A stretch of DNA of 64,000 nt from JAEYZM01 sp943372195 (GTDB taxonomy: Bacteria; Bacteroidota; Bacteroidia; Sphingobacteriales; Sphingobacteriaceae), in contig CALRXS010000002.1 in assembly GCA_943372195.1 (NCBI GenBank), positions 1 to 64,000 of the forward strand. The letters run 5' to 3'. Shown one piece after another: positions 8,753 to 16,935 of the stretch; the stretch's first letter is position 1; each line of letters starts with the position of its first letter. Made by a program: the position numbers and the translations under genes. The notes beneath the pieces are model-generated. The model was not told the DNA's origin and did not search any database. It saw only the letters and a program-made list of their open reading frames with translations.

Positions 8753-9175
8753 ATGAAAGCAATCAAGTTACTTATATTAATAACATTAGGTGTTTTTATT
8801 ATTTCAGCTAAAGGCGGATGTTCAAGTGAAGAAAATAAAGCTGCAGTTATTGGAGAATGGCAATGGGTGAAAACCTTTTGTTGTGGTAGAACTAGCAAGT
8901 GGATAGATGAAAAACAATGCAATTGTACACAGAAATTGATTATTACGGATGATAATAAATTTGAATGGTATAAGAACGACACATTGAAATCATCTGGCAA
9001 TTATGAATTAAGAAAAGGCATCAATGACACTCAGTATGCTTCTGGTGATTCGGCCTTGGTTATAATATTAGAAAACTCATATCCAGCATACGTAGAATTC
9101 ATTGGTGATACCTTATTATTATCAATGGGATATATGGATTATAGTAATGATTACTTTATACCAGTAAAGAAATAA
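8753..9175 (+). CDS. Small putative lipoprotein
   Basis: 140 residues if started at ATG 8753; an in-frame extension to 8624 would run back into the divergent MFS gene and is rejected. A hydrophobic signal (residues 4-18) is followed by KGGC at 20-23, a weak lipobox, and then SSEEN. The body, beginning GEWQWVKTFCC, has a cluster of Cys (FCCGRTSKW, KQCNC) and the pattern of short Bacteroidota lipocalin-like or 'copper-resistance NlpE-like' envelope proteins (TFxWYKNDTLKSSGNYEL), but I do not recognise a named family. It stands alone between divergent MFS and the downstream dehydrogenase. Confidence 0.65.
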   Translation: MKAIKLLILITLGVFIISAKGGCSSEENKAAVIGEWQWVKTFCCGRTSKWIDEKQCNCTQKLIITDDNKFEWYKNDTLKSSGNYELRKGINDTQYASGDSALVIILENSYPAYVEFIGDTLLLSMGYMDYSNDYFIPVKK

Positions 9176-9197
9176 TCAAACAATTTATAGTTCAAAA

Positions 9198-9211
9198 TTG
9201 TATTAATACAA
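9198..9211. promoter_or_regulatory. Perfect 14-bp palindrome upstream of the dehydrogenase
   Basis: TTGTATTAATACAA is a perfect dyad ending 13 nt before the dehydrogenase ATG. The TTGT...ACAA ends resemble Rex/FNR-type operators, but the regulator is unknown and an A-tract follows directly. Confidence 0.45.
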
Positions 9212-9224
9212 AAAAAAGACATCA

Positions 9225-10394
9225 ATGGAGAACTTCATTTATCATAACCCTACTAAAATTATTTTCGGCAAAAACGAAGTTGAGAAAATCGGTGCTGAAT
9301 GCAAAAATTTGGGTAAAAAAGCATTAGTTCTTATTGGTAAGGGATCTGTTAAACGTAATGGATTATATGCAAGAGTGATATCAAACTTAAACATGTCTGA
9401 TATCAGATCTGTAACTTATGAAGGCATAAAATCAAATCCGACTTTTGAAGATGCAGATGCTGCAGTTGCATTAGCTAAAGAGCACAAAGTTGACATGATT
9501 GTTGCTGTTGGAGGTGGGTCAGTAATTGATACTGCAAAAGCAGTAGCTATGGGGTATTATGTGGAGCACAGTGTGTGGGAATTTTATAATCAAACAGTAC
9601 CTAGACCAGAGAAAGCATTACCAATTATTAATGTTTTAACACTAGCAGCTACTGGTACAGAAATGAATTCTTCAACAGTTATACAACATACAGAGGGCGG
9701 AATGAAGAAAGGTTACTCTGCTCCTGTTCTATTTCCAAAAGTATCTATCCTAGATCCTGAGTTGACATACAGTGTACCCAGAGATTATACAGCCTATGGT
9801 ATAGCAGACTTAATATCACATTGCCTAGAAGTTTATTTTGGTAAAGGAGATGCTCCTTTATCTGATTATTATATCGCAAGCATCATAAAACTCTCTACAG
9901 TTTATGGTCCGAAAGTTTTAGAAAACCCTGATGACTACGATGCAAGAGCTAATATCATGTGGTTAGCAACTAACGCTCTAAACGGATCATTAGTAAACGG
10001 AAAAGGATATGGTGACTGGGGCTCACATGTATTTGAACATTCCCTAAGTGTGATGTATGATGTTGCTCATGGTGCTGGATTATCAGTTGTATTTCCTGCT
10101 TGGTTAAAACATTTCTCTACAAAATTCCAATCTAAATTGGCATTCTTAGGTAAAATGGTTTTCGATATACATGATGGTACAGAAGAACAACAAGCTAAAA
10201 TGTTTATATTGAAATTAGAAGAGTTTTATAAGAATATAAATACTCCAATTCGTTTACAAGAATTGAACATCTCAATAAATGATAAATCTAAAATTTTAGA
10301 AAATCTAAAATTGAATAAAGTGTCGGGCAGAGTTTATGCAATGAAGGAAGAAGATTACAGCAGTATATTAGAAAATATGTGCTTACCTTTATAA
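9225..10394 (+). CDS. Iron-containing alcohol dehydrogenase (YqhD/BDH type)
   Basis: 389 residues, group III Fe-dependent alcohol dehydrogenase. The NAD(P)-binding motif is GGGSVIDTAK (96-105). The metal ligands are Asp195 and His199 (ADLISHCLE), His268 and His282, which line up with the four ligands of E. coli YqhD. The length and the TLAATGTEMN segment favour the NADPH-dependent butanol or aldehyde reductase subgroup. It probably reduces aldehydes in the cytosol. The stop codon is immediately followed by the ATG of the hot-dog protein, so they form an operon, and a palindrome at 9198-9211 may control it. Confidence 0.92.
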   Translation: MENFIYHNPTKIIFGKNEVEKIGAECKNLGKKALVLIGKGSVKRNGLYARVISNLNMSDIRSVTYEGIKSNPTFEDADAAVALAKEHKVDMIVAVGGGSVIDTAKAVAMGYYVEHSVWEFYNQTVPRPEKALPIINVLTLAATGTEMNSSTVIQHTEGGMKKGYSAPVLFPKVSILDPELTYSVPRDYTAYGIADLISHCLEVYFGKGDAPLSDYYIASIIKLSTVYGPKVLENPDDYDARANIMWLATNALNGSLVNGKGYGDWGSHVFEHSLSVMYDVAHGAGLSVVFPAWLKHFSTKFQSKLAFLGKMVFDIHDGTEEQQAKMFILKLEEFYKNINTPIRLQELNISINDKSKILENLKLNKVSGRVYAMKEEDYSSILENMCLPL

Positions 10395-10880
10395 ATGATT
10401 TTTTCTGAACGCATGGGTAAATGGCTTATGAATGCCTACCCTCCTTTCATTTTTAATAGAATTCGAATACTTTCATTCGGCAAAAATTTTCATTCGTGTA
10501 GGGTAAAATTAAAAAAGTCAATTTTCAATAGAAACCTTAACGGAACTATATTCGGCGGCTCATTGTTTAGTGCACAAGATCCATTCTTTGCTATACTTTA
10601 TTGGCAAATTCTCGAGCGTAGAGGTATGAAAGTGCAGACTTGGTTAAAGTCTGCTGAAATTCAATATATGCGCCCAGCAGATCAAGATTTATTTTTAGAC
10701 TTCGTGATCACTGAAGAAGAAATTCAAGAAGCCGAAAAACAACTAACATTACACGGGCGATATTCTCATACTCATGAAGTACGATTCAAAGATAAAGATG
10801 GTGACATCTATGTATTGGCAAAAAATGAAGTGTATATACGTTTAACTCGCGCTCAACAGAAGCCACTCTCAGGCTTTTAA
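10395..10880 (+). CDS. DUF4442 hot-dog fold protein, probable thioesterase-like
   Basis: 161 residues. The pattern NLNGTIFGGSLFSAQDPFFAI followed by a beta-rich half (FLDFVITEEEI, VRFKDKDGDIYVLAKNEVYI) fits the DUF4442/YiiD-C hot-dog superfamily, whose members are often acyl-CoA thioesterase-like. No catalytic residue can be assigned with confidence. It begins on the base after the dehydrogenase stop, so it is co-translated with it; a joint role in acyl or aldehyde metabolism is inference. Confidence 0.75.
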   Translation: MIFSERMGKWLMNAYPPFIFNRIRILSFGKNFHSCRVKLKKSIFNRNLNGTIFGGSLFSAQDPFFAILYWQILERRGMKVQTWLKSAEIQYMRPADQDLFLDFVITEEEIQEAEKQLTLHGRYSHTHEVRFKDKDGDIYVLAKNEVYIRLTRAQQKPLSGF

Positions 10881-10948
10881 CTTCTGTTGATAAATCAAAC
10901 AAAATTAATACTTATTACATTATTATATTTAAATCATATTCATGCGCC

Positions 10949-11572
10949 ATGAACATTAAAAGACTTATTATGGAGGGTGAAGGTGTGCAACTTGATTTCA
11001 AGAAAACCATTACACACGTTCACAAAATTGCTAAAACCATAGTGGCATTTGCAAATAATAAGGGTGGCAAAATCTTAATAGGTGTAATGGATGATGGCAG
11101 TATCAAAGGCGTGAAATCCGAAGAAGAAGAAAAATACCAAATTACCAAAGCCGCACAATTCTATTGTAGTCCGCCAATTGAACCCAAATTCTCTGAACAT
11201 TATTTTGACGGTGCTACAGTAGTGATGGTAGAGATTGAAGCAAGCAACACAAAACCACATTTTGCTTTAGGTGAAGATCAAAAATGGTGGGCGTATATTA
11301 GAGTGAAAGATAAAAGTGTACTAGCAAGTAAAATTGTTTTAGACGTTCTAAAAAAAGAAAGCAAAGGCGAATCAGCTCTAATAGAGTTTAGTTCAAAAGA
11401 AAAAGCATTGTTAGAATATTTAGAAGCCAACGAAAAAATCACATTGAAAGAATATTGTAATTTAATTAATATATCACGTCGCAGAGCCTCAAGAATTCTA
11501 GTAAATTTGGTACTTTCGGGCGTTATCAGAGTGCATAGCTCTGAGAAAACTGAATTTTACACTGCTGCTTAA
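10949..11572 (+). CDS. AlbA_2 (Schlafen-type) putative transcriptional regulator
   Basis: 207 residues. The first 125 resemble the AlbA_2/Schlafen domain (PF04326): GEGVQLDFKKT, then KTIVAFANNKGGKILIGVMDDG, then YIRVKDKSVLAS. The last 60 residues form a winged helix-turn-helix (LKEYCNLINISRRRASRIL). Such proteins are putative DNA-binding regulators. It ends one base before the ATG of the MATE exporter, so it may regulate its own operon. I see no further domain; the start MNIKRLIMEGEG could alternatively be the second Met. Confidence 0.8.
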   Translation: MNIKRLIMEGEGVQLDFKKTITHVHKIAKTIVAFANNKGGKILIGVMDDGSIKGVKSEEEEKYQITKAAQFYCSPPIEPKFSEHYFDGATVVMVEIEASNTKPHFALGEDQKWWAYIRVKDKSVLASKIVLDVLKKESKGESALIEFSSKEKALLEYLEANEKITLKEYCNLINISRRRASRILVNLVLSGVIRVHSSEKTEFYTAA

Positions 11573-12925
11573 ATGTTATTAGAAAATTACAAAAGTCATT
11601 TCAAAAAGACTTTCTTATTAGCTTATCCTGTTGTTATTTCACAAGTCGGACACGTTATAGTGAATCTAACCGACTCGGTGTTAATCGGACATTTAGGTCC
11701 GGTGAAGTTAGCAGCATGTTCTCTCGGCATTAGTGTATTTGCAGTTTTAATGGTTTTGGGTATCGGTATAGCATACGGCTTAACACCTCATATTTCAAGA
11801 GAATACGGTGCAAATGATAAAGATGCATGTGGTAAGTATTTAATAAACTCGTTTTTAATCAATATCATAACAGGTATACTAGTTTACTTAGGAATTTACT
11901 TTCTTTCTACTCAATTAACGAAATTCGGACAACAACCAGAGGTTGTAACAGAGGCTTTGCCCTTTTTAAGAATCATCGGTTTATCTATGATTCCTTTGAT
12001 GATATTTTTAACCTTTAAGCAATTTGCAGAGGGACTAAATTTCACTAGGCAAGCAATGATTATCACATTAATTGCTGATGGTATAAACGTGTTTTTGACA
12101 TATGGTTTAATTAATGGAGAATTCGGATTGCCGAGATTAGAGTTAAAAGGTGCGGGTATTGCCAATTTAATATCGAGAACATTAATGGCGATATTAATGA
12201 TATCGTATGTACTTAGATCTAAGAATTTTAAACCTTATTTACATCAAGCAAAGATTAAATTCATAAAATGGAAAGATTCATTAGCTGTAATTAACTACGG
12301 TATACCTACAGCGTTTCAATATTTATTTGAGATTGGAGCATTTGCATTAGCTGCATTAATGATGGGAATGATTTCAGCAAACCATCAATCAGCACATCAA
12401 ATAGCTATTAGTATTGCTTCAGCTACATATATGGCTGCTAGTGGTATTGGAGCAGCAACAGCTGTTAGAGTTGGAAATGCCCTAGGTGAGAAAAACTTCT
12501 TGAATTTAAGAAGAGCAGGATTCTCGGGTTATTTTATGGTTTTAGCATTTATGGGATTAAGTGCAATTTTGATGATTATTGGCAAAGAAGCCTTTCCAAA
12601 ATTCTACATGGATCACCCAGAAGTTAATAGCATAGCCTCTGTATTAATGATAATTGCTGCATTTTTTCAACTATCTGATGGTACACAAGTTGTGGGCTTA
12701 GGCGCATTAAGAGGTATGGGGGATGTCAAAATACCGACCCTTGTCACCTTTATTGCTTATTGGGTGATTGCTATACCCCTTTCATATTACCTGGGATTTA
12801 CATTAAGAATGGGTGCAGAAGGCATATGGATAGCACTTTCATTAGGACTTACCATATCAGCGGTGTTGCTATTTTGGAGATTTAGAGTTTTAAGTTCTAG
12901 ATTAATCGTTAATCATAACATTTAA
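11573..12925 (+). CDS. MATE family efflux transporter
   Basis: 450 residues and about 12 transmembrane segments, typical for the NorM/DinF superfamily of Na+ or H+ antiporters. Characteristic pieces are YPVVISQVGHVIVNLTDSVLIGHLG near the N-terminus and the mirrored second half (YGIPTAFQYLFEIGAFALAALMMG, GIGAATAVRVGNALGEKN). It would export cationic drugs or metabolites across the inner membrane. It starts directly on the stop of the AlbA_2 gene. Its last 24 bp overlap the convergent 79-residue gene. Confidence 0.92.
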   Translation: MLLENYKSHFKKTFLLAYPVVISQVGHVIVNLTDSVLIGHLGPVKLAACSLGISVFAVLMVLGIGIAYGLTPHISREYGANDKDACGKYLINSFLINIITGILVYLGIYFLSTQLTKFGQQPEVVTEALPFLRIIGLSMIPLMIFLTFKQFAEGLNFTRQAMIITLIADGINVFLTYGLINGEFGLPRLELKGAGIANLISRTLMAILMISYVLRSKNFKPYLHQAKIKFIKWKDSLAVINYGIPTAFQYLFEIGAFALAALMMGMISANHQSAHQIAISIASATYMAASGIGAATAVRVGNALGEKNFLNLRRAGFSGYFMVLAFMGLSAILMIIGKEAFPKFYMDHPEVNSIASVLMIIAAFFQLSDGTQVVGLGALRGMGDVKIPTLVTFIAYWVIAIPLSYYLGFTLRMGAEGIWIALSLGLTISAVLLFWRFRVLSSRLIVNHNI

Positions 12926-13141
12926 ATCACGAATCATATCATTAAATCTTAGTTCTGTTTGAGCTATTAAGTCAGAAGCTTTAACCTGATTTATAAAATC
13001 CTCTTGTCCGGTAAACGACAACTCATCAAATTTATACGCTTGCTCCAACGGTCCGTATTCGAATTTCAATATATATTTCTGGTTCATTTGAAAGAGGCTA
13101 ATACGCATCTTCGGATGTTCAATCGTTTGAATAATTCTCAT
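12902..13141 (-). CDS. Conserved hypothetical small protein
   Basis: 79 residues (MRIIQTIEHPKMRISLFQMN...). I believe it is a conserved Bacteroidota protein of unknown function: a short beta-rich N-terminus (ISLFQMNQKYILKFEYGPLEQAYKF) followed by an amphipathic helix (LIAQTELRFNDMIRDL). Support for expression comes from a perfect TAAATTTG -7 element ending 4 nt before the ATG and a TTG 21 bp further upstream. The 3' end overlaps the MATE gene by 24 bp in convergent orientation. Confidence 0.75.
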   Translation of the reverse strand: MRIIQTIEHPKMRISLFQMNQKYILKFEYGPLEQAYKFDELSFTGQEDFINQVKASDLIAQTELRFNDMIRDLNVMIND

Positions 13142-13145
13142 AATT

Positions 13146-13153
13146 CAAATTTA
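13146..13153 (-). promoter_or_regulatory. -7 element TAAATTTG, 4 nt before ATG
   Basis: A perfect Bacteroidota TAnnTTTG on the minus strand; the start codon of the 79-residue gene follows after 4 nt. A TTG at 13175-13177 lies 21 bp upstream, at -33 distance. The transcript would be leaderless or nearly so. Confidence 0.65.
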
Positions 13154-13440
13154 GCCTAAATTTCATTAGAAGCTCAATTCTTCTTTAATATATATTCATA
13201 AACTATTGTATTACAAGTATTTAAAAATATATTTATCAAAAAACAGAAAATTTATCTACCATATTCTACTAATTATTTGATAAAATCTAGCCTTACTAAA
13301 ATAATTACTTCAATTAATTAATTCTAAGTAACTAATTTACAATAACTTAATAATCATAAAAGTAAATCTATCTTATGCCTAATTACGCAGTAAAAAACAC
13401 TAGGGATACAATTTTTCGAAGAATACCTCTACCCTATTTA

Positions 13441-13535
13441 TCTTGTCTTAAGTCGTAGGTCTTAAGTCATAAGTCGTATGTCTTTTGACCATAGACTTAA
13501 GACTTATGACTCATGACTTACGACCTAAGACTTAT
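13441..13535. repeat. Heptamer inverted array 4
   Basis: Six tandem 7-mers of consensus NTAAGTC (13441-13482) are followed by an 11-nt spacer and six inverted units of consensus GACTTAN (13494-13535). This is the longest and most regular member in the window, and the arms can form a stem of about 40 bp with scattered mismatches. It is in a divergent intergenic region, so it is not tied to a gene end. Confidence 0.9.
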
Positions 13536-13583
13536 ACACATTCTCTTGTTTAAAAAAAGTAAAAATTCATTAAGGTTTTTTCT

Positions 13584-13591
13584 TAATTTTG
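13584..13591 (+). promoter_or_regulatory. -7 element TAATTTTG of the DUF6580 gene
   Basis: Perfect TAnnTTTG ending 10 nt before ATG 13602; no convincing -33 TTTG at the right distance. Confidence 0.5.
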
Positions 13592-13601
13592 AAATGTAAT
13601 T

Positions 13602-14120
13602 ATGAAAAAGAATAGCATCAACTTAAGCTTAGTAGCGGTAACTCTAATTGCGTTAGCAGCTGCAACTCGTTTCTTACCTCACCCTGCTAATTTCACCGCT
13701 ATAGGTGCGATAGCATTATTTGGTACAGCAAGAATGAATGATAAGAGAATCGGATTTTTATTGCCTATTGCGGCGATGATCATTTCAGATTTGTTTTTAC
13801 CAGGCGGATTTAACATATCAGTTTATGCATCTTTCGCTTTGATTAGTTTATTAGGCATGAGCCTTAGAAATACCAATAAAGCTTTACCAGTTTTTGGAGC
13901 CTCTATCGCTTCATCATTAATATTCTACATTGTTACGAATTGGGCAATGTGGTTCTTTGGCAATGGCGCTTTTTACCCAGAAACTATTAATGGTTTATGG
14001 ATGAGCTATACAGCAGCTGTTCCATTTTTCTTAAATGGCTTAGCTGGTGACTTATTCTTTAATGCAGCAATCTTTGGTACATATGCTATCGCTAGCAAAC
14101 AATTAGCAATCGCTAAATAA
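13602..14120 (+). CDS. DUF6580 family membrane protein, putative transporter component
   Basis: 172 residues with about five hydrophobic segments. It opens with a long helix (NLSLVAVTLIALAAATRFLPHPANFTAIGAIALFGTA) that I recognise as DUF6580, a family of small integral membrane proteins that resemble ECF-type substrate-binding subunits; the substrate is unknown. The layout ADHPxNFxxIxAIALFG and the repeated W/G-rich loops (NWAMWFFGNGAFYPETINGLW) fit. It is monocistronic, with its own -7 element and a strong terminator. Confidence 0.75.
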   Translation: MKKNSINLSLVAVTLIALAAATRFLPHPANFTAIGAIALFGTARMNDKRIGFLLPIAAMIISDLFLPGGFNISVYASFALISLLGMSLRNTNKALPVFGASIASSLIFYIVTNWAMWFFGNGAFYPETINGLWMSYTAAVPFFLNGLAGDLFFNAAIFGTYAIASKQLAIAK

Positions 14121-14138
14121 TTAAATCAATATAAATAA

Positions 14139-14169
14139 AGCCCTGGAGAATACCTTCAGGGCTTTTTTT
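14139..14169 (+). terminator. Intrinsic terminator of the DUF6580 gene
   Basis: Stem AGCCCTGGAG (14139-14148) pairs with CCTTCAGGGCT (to 14163) over a 5-nt loop, with a T-run to 14169. Confidence 0.92.
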
Positions 14170-14186
14170 ATGTCCAGCCCCTAGAA

Positions 14187-14206
14187 TTGTAAATTTATAT
14201 TTACAA
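14187..14206. promoter_or_regulatory. 8-bp-arm inverted repeat upstream of the 14.2-kb promoter
   Basis: TTGTAAAT (14187-14194) and ATTTACAA (14199-14206) are perfect arms around TTAT. It ends just before the -33 element and is a candidate distal operator. Confidence 0.55.
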
Positions 14207-14207
14207 A

Positions 14208-14239
14208 TTTGGTTTATATTATAAACTAGTTTATATTTG
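14208..14239 (+). promoter_or_regulatory. Promoter with overlapping triple dyad (operator candidate)
   Basis: TTTG (-33) at 14208-14211 and TATATTTG (-7) at 14232-14239 are 20 bp apart, a textbook Bacteroidota promoter. Between and over them lie alternating half-sites GTTTATA (14212-14218), TATAAAC (14220-14226) and GTTTATA (14229-14235). 14220-14235 is a perfect 16-bp palindrome. A bound protein would block the promoter. The regulator encoded at 15548 is the natural candidate. Confidence 0.75.
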
Positions 14240-14262
14240 CATTGTTATTTAAATTAAACACG

Positions 14263-14829
14263 ATGGAAAATAAAAATTTTAATGCGCTCGAAGTCATAGA
14301 AGAAATGATCGAGAAAACTAAAAATCAATATTCTGATAATGGCTATCTGTATTTAATATGGGGTTGGTTGGTATTCGCAGCTGCCATCATACATTATATA
14401 CTGAAGGAATATAGTCAGTTCGATTATCCTTTTATATCATGGGCAATATTAATGCCTATTGGCGGATTGTTATCTATGATTTATGCCAACAAAAATCAGC
14501 AGAAGGTATATGTGAAAACTTATACAGATGATATCATGAAGTACACATGGTTAGCCTTTGCTTTTACAATGGTATCAATATTGTTCAACATGCCAAAGCT
14601 TCAATTAAACACTTACCCTTTGTTAATGATAGCTTATGCAGTACCAACATTCATTTCAGGTGGAGTATTCAAATTCAAACCATTAATATGGGGAGCTATA
14701 GCAAGTCTTGCATTAGGTTTAATATCTTTTCACATTAGTTTTGATAAACAATTATTGAGCTTAGCAGCAGCAATTTTATTTGCATATATTATACCTGGTT
14801 ACATATTAAAAAGCAGATACAAATCATAA
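14263..14829 (+). CDS. Hypothetical four- or five-TM membrane protein
   Basis: 188 residues from ATG 14263; an upstream TTG at 14242 is in frame but would start inside the short leader and is less likely. A charged N-terminal helix (ALEVIEEMIEKTKNQYSDNGYLYLIWGWLVF) is followed by alternating hydrophobic segments. I recognise this as a type found in Bacteroidota beside a winged-helix regulator, with no known function. It is first in a three-gene operon (spacings 14 and 2 bp) ending with the regulator at 15548, and is under the dyad-containing promoter at 14208-14239. Confidence 0.7.
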   Translation: MENKNFNALEVIEEMIEKTKNQYSDNGYLYLIWGWLVFAAAIIHYILKEYSQFDYPFISWAILMPIGGLLSMIYANKNQQKVYVKTYTDDIMKYTWLAFAFTMVSILFNMPKLQLNTYPLLMIAYAVPTFISGGVFKFKPLIWGAIASLALGLISFHISFDKQLLSLAAAILFAYIIPGYILKSRYKS

Positions 14830-14843
14830 CTAGAATTATCTAT

Positions 14844-15545
14844 ATGAAAAAAACAATCTTAACAATATGCATTAGTCTAGCATTGATATCAACGATTAAA
14901 ATATCTAATGCGCAAGAACAAAAAACTGATAAAAAATTATATGGTGGCGCAGGTTATTTTGCATTTAGAATTAGTAATTATGATTTCAAAAATTTAAATG
15001 ATGTGCTAAAAGCCAATAATTTAAAAGAATTCAATAATCTATCGGTATCATACGGTGGCGGTGGATATGGCATTATCAATAGATTAGTTTTGGGTGGTGA
15101 GGGTTTCACAGCTTCAAGTAATAATCAATTAGATACAGCATATAAATCTAGTATGAATTTAGAATATGGTTTGTTCAAAATCGGATATTTATTAATTAAT
15201 AATAAGAAATTATTTATTTACCCCTCTTTAGGTATTGGCTCTATTCAACAACAAATAAAAATTGTAGAAAACACTCAAAAAGATTTCAATCAACAATTAA
15301 GCAATCCGAAAAGAGGTATAGAATTAATCAATGATCAATTGCTTATTGACCTAGGTATTAACGGTAATATATATTTATCAAAAAGTTCAACAGTTTCATT
15401 GAATTGGCAAGTCGGATATCAAATTACTAGTTCCAATGCCAACAATTGGAGAGATCAAACCGGTACTATTGCAAATGCACCAAAGCAAAGTTATAATGCA
15501 GCATATGCACAAATCGGATTAGTGTTTGGAGGTTTTAGCAGATAA
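14844..15545 (+). CDS. Putative outer-membrane beta-barrel protein
   Basis: 233 residues with a signal peptide ending about residue 23 (SNAQEQ). The rest alternates polar and hydrophobic residues with Gly/Tyr/Phe and finishes in the aromatic IGLVFGGF, the pattern of a small outer-membrane beta-barrel; GGGGYGIINRLVLGGEG fits a barrel turn. I do not recognise a named family. It lies between the membrane protein and the regulator in the same operon, so the unit may be an envelope module with its own repressor. Confidence 0.65.
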   Translation: MKKTILTICISLALISTIKISNAQEQKTDKKLYGGAGYFAFRISNYDFKNLNDVLKANNLKEFNNLSVSYGGGGYGIINRLVLGGEGFTASSNNQLDTAYKSSMNLEYGLFKIGYLLINNKKLFIYPSLGIGSIQQQIKIVENTQKDFNQQLSNPKRGIELINDQLLIDLGINGNIYLSKSSTVSLNWQVGYQITSSNANNWRDQTGTIANAPKQSYNAAYAQIGLVFGGFSR

Positions 15546-15547
15546 TA

Positions 15548-15826
15548 ATGTTTCAAGAATTAGATCCCTTATTGCATTCACAATTAAGACTAGCTATTAT
15601 GTCTATTCTTGTTAATTTACAAGAAGCAGAATTCTTATATCTTAAAGAAAAAACCAATGCAACATCTGGTAATTTAAGTGTTCAAATTGAAAAGCTTTCG
15701 GCAGCAAAATACATAGAAGTTGAAAAAACTTATAAAGGTAAAAAGCCTATGACTGTTTGTAAAATAACAGACATAGGCCGTAATGCTTTTTCTAAATATA
15801 TATCTGCCCTAAAAACCTACCTCTAG
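15548..15826 (+). CDS. Winged-helix transcriptional regulator (HTH_34 type)
   Basis: 92 residues forming one winged helix: LLHSQLRLAIMSIL, then LYLKEKTNATSGNLSVQIEKLSAAKYIEVEKT (recognition helix and wing), then ITDIGRNAFSKYIS. This fits the small ArsR/MarR-like HTH_34 family. It starts 2 bp after the barrel gene, so it is co-translated. Given the dyads in the operon's own promoter, negative autoregulation is a reasonable inference. The effector is unknown. Confidence 0.85.
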   Translation: MFQELDPLLHSQLRLAIMSILVNLQEAEFLYLKEKTNATSGNLSVQIEKLSAAKYIEVEKTYKGKKPMTVCKITDIGRNAFSKYISALKTYL

Positions 15827-15827
15827 A

Positions 15828-15862
15828 ACTAATATCTAATTACTAGCTACTTATATACTACC
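15828..15862. repeat. Degenerate heptamer tandem at a convergent junction
   Basis: Five 7-mers resembling ACTARYT (actaata, tctaatt, actagct, acttata, tactacc) fill the 35 bp between two convergent stop codons. Less regular than the other arrays, so membership is uncertain. Confidence 0.5.
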
Positions 15863-16935
15863 TATTCATGTATACCGTTAGGTATTATGCCCACAGACAA
15901 CGAATCTAGCTTCACACCATTACTTTGGTACTTATACATGTATCCGTTTTGTACAAAGTCAATAGGGTCTGCTAAATACAAATGATCTAAAACTTTATCA
16001 TATCCGAAGCCATAGAAATATCCAGAGATTAAAGGAGTAGTAGCCGGACTGCTTTCTGTAATATTATACTTGAATAATCCAGAATTGAAATCATAAGAAC
16101 CTAAATAGAACAAAGTATTCTTGTCTTTATTGATCTTCATTTTATCAGGGTGATCGCCTATGTTACCAATTTCTACTTCAAATTCAATGCTGAAATTATT
16201 CGGATTGATACGAACTAATTTAGGTTTAGTGTCATCGTTAGGGTTCATAAAGTCTCCATAATCTCCCCTACATAATACCCATACTTTACCGTTAACATCA
16301 GTAGCAGCAGCAACAGGAGCATCACCTACTACTATTGTTTTTACTACAGTATTACCATTCATGTCAATCACAGATACTGTAGAATCTAATGAATATCCAC
16401 CTGAATTGGTAACGAATAATTTATCACCAGAAATGGCCATACCTTCCGGACCTGTACCTACTCCAATAGAATTTGTAATGGAATTATTTGATGCATCTAT
16501 AATTTTAACCGTATTAGAAATCCAGTCTGACAAATACGCAATACCCGAATTTCTAGCTATAATATATCTAGGAGCAGAAAGTCCATTGATTGTACCTAAA
16601 GATAATGCTGTATTAATATCTATTACTTCAACCTTTGCAGAACCATTCATCACTATAAAACCTTTTGTACCTATAATAGTCATTGATTGAGCAACATCTC
16701 CTAATGGTCTATTATTAACAACTTGAAAAATATTTCTTATAACTTTATTAGAGTCTTTTGAATAGAAATCTATACTTGCATTACCGGTTCCGAAGTTGCC
16801 CTCATTAATCATATAAATTCCTTTATCGAAATTCAAATTACCAGTATTCGTTGGAGTTACCTCTGGATCATCAGAGCATGCACTAAACCCTATAACAATA
16901 CAGCTTAGTAAACTTAAAATTTTTGTTTTTTTCAT
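15862..16935 (-). CDS. YncE/DUF5074-type beta-propeller lipoprotein of the cobalamin locus
   Basis: 357 residues with a lipoprotein signal (FSAC, Cys20) and then a DDPE linker. The body has repeated blades of the YVTN/YncE type (GTGPEGMAISGDKLFVTNSGG, VSVIDMNGNTVVKTIVVGDAP), so it is a surface or periplasmic beta-propeller. It overlaps the btuB stop by 4 bp and shares its riboswitch, so it probably assists corrinoid capture; BtuB partner propellers are known in Bacteroidota. The exact homology to those binders is inference. Confidence 0.85.
   Translation of the reverse strand: MKKTKILSLLSCIVIGFSACSDDPEVTPTNTGNLNFDKGIYMINEGNFGTGNASIDFYSKDSNKVIRNIFQVVNNRPLGDVAQSMTIIGTKGFIVMNGSAKVEVIDINTALSLGTINGLSAPRYIIARNSGIAYLSDWISNTVKIIDASNNSITNSIGVGTGPEGMAISGDKLFVTNSGGYSLDSTVSVIDMNGNTVVKTIVVGDAPVAAATDVNGKVWVLCRGDYGDFMNPNDDTKPKLVRINPNNFSIEFEVEIGNIGDHPDKMKINKDKNTLFYLGSYDFNSGLFKYNITESSPATTPLISGYFYGFGYDKVLDHLYLADPIDFVQNGYMYKYQSNGVKLDSLSVGIIPNGIHE

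Larger units (their letters stand above)
13142..13601. other. 460-bp non-coding stretch with a long heptamer hairpin
   Basis: No credible ORF. It carries the promoter of the minus-strand 79-residue gene at its left end, very AT-rich DNA at 13180-13440 in which I see nothing definite, heptamer array 4 at 13441-13535, and the promoter of the DUF6580 gene at its right end. Confidence 0.75.

Noticed and set aside
13290..13365. Possible degenerate heptamer tandem in AT-rich DNA
   Set aside because: The period is too weak to tell from AT-rich background.
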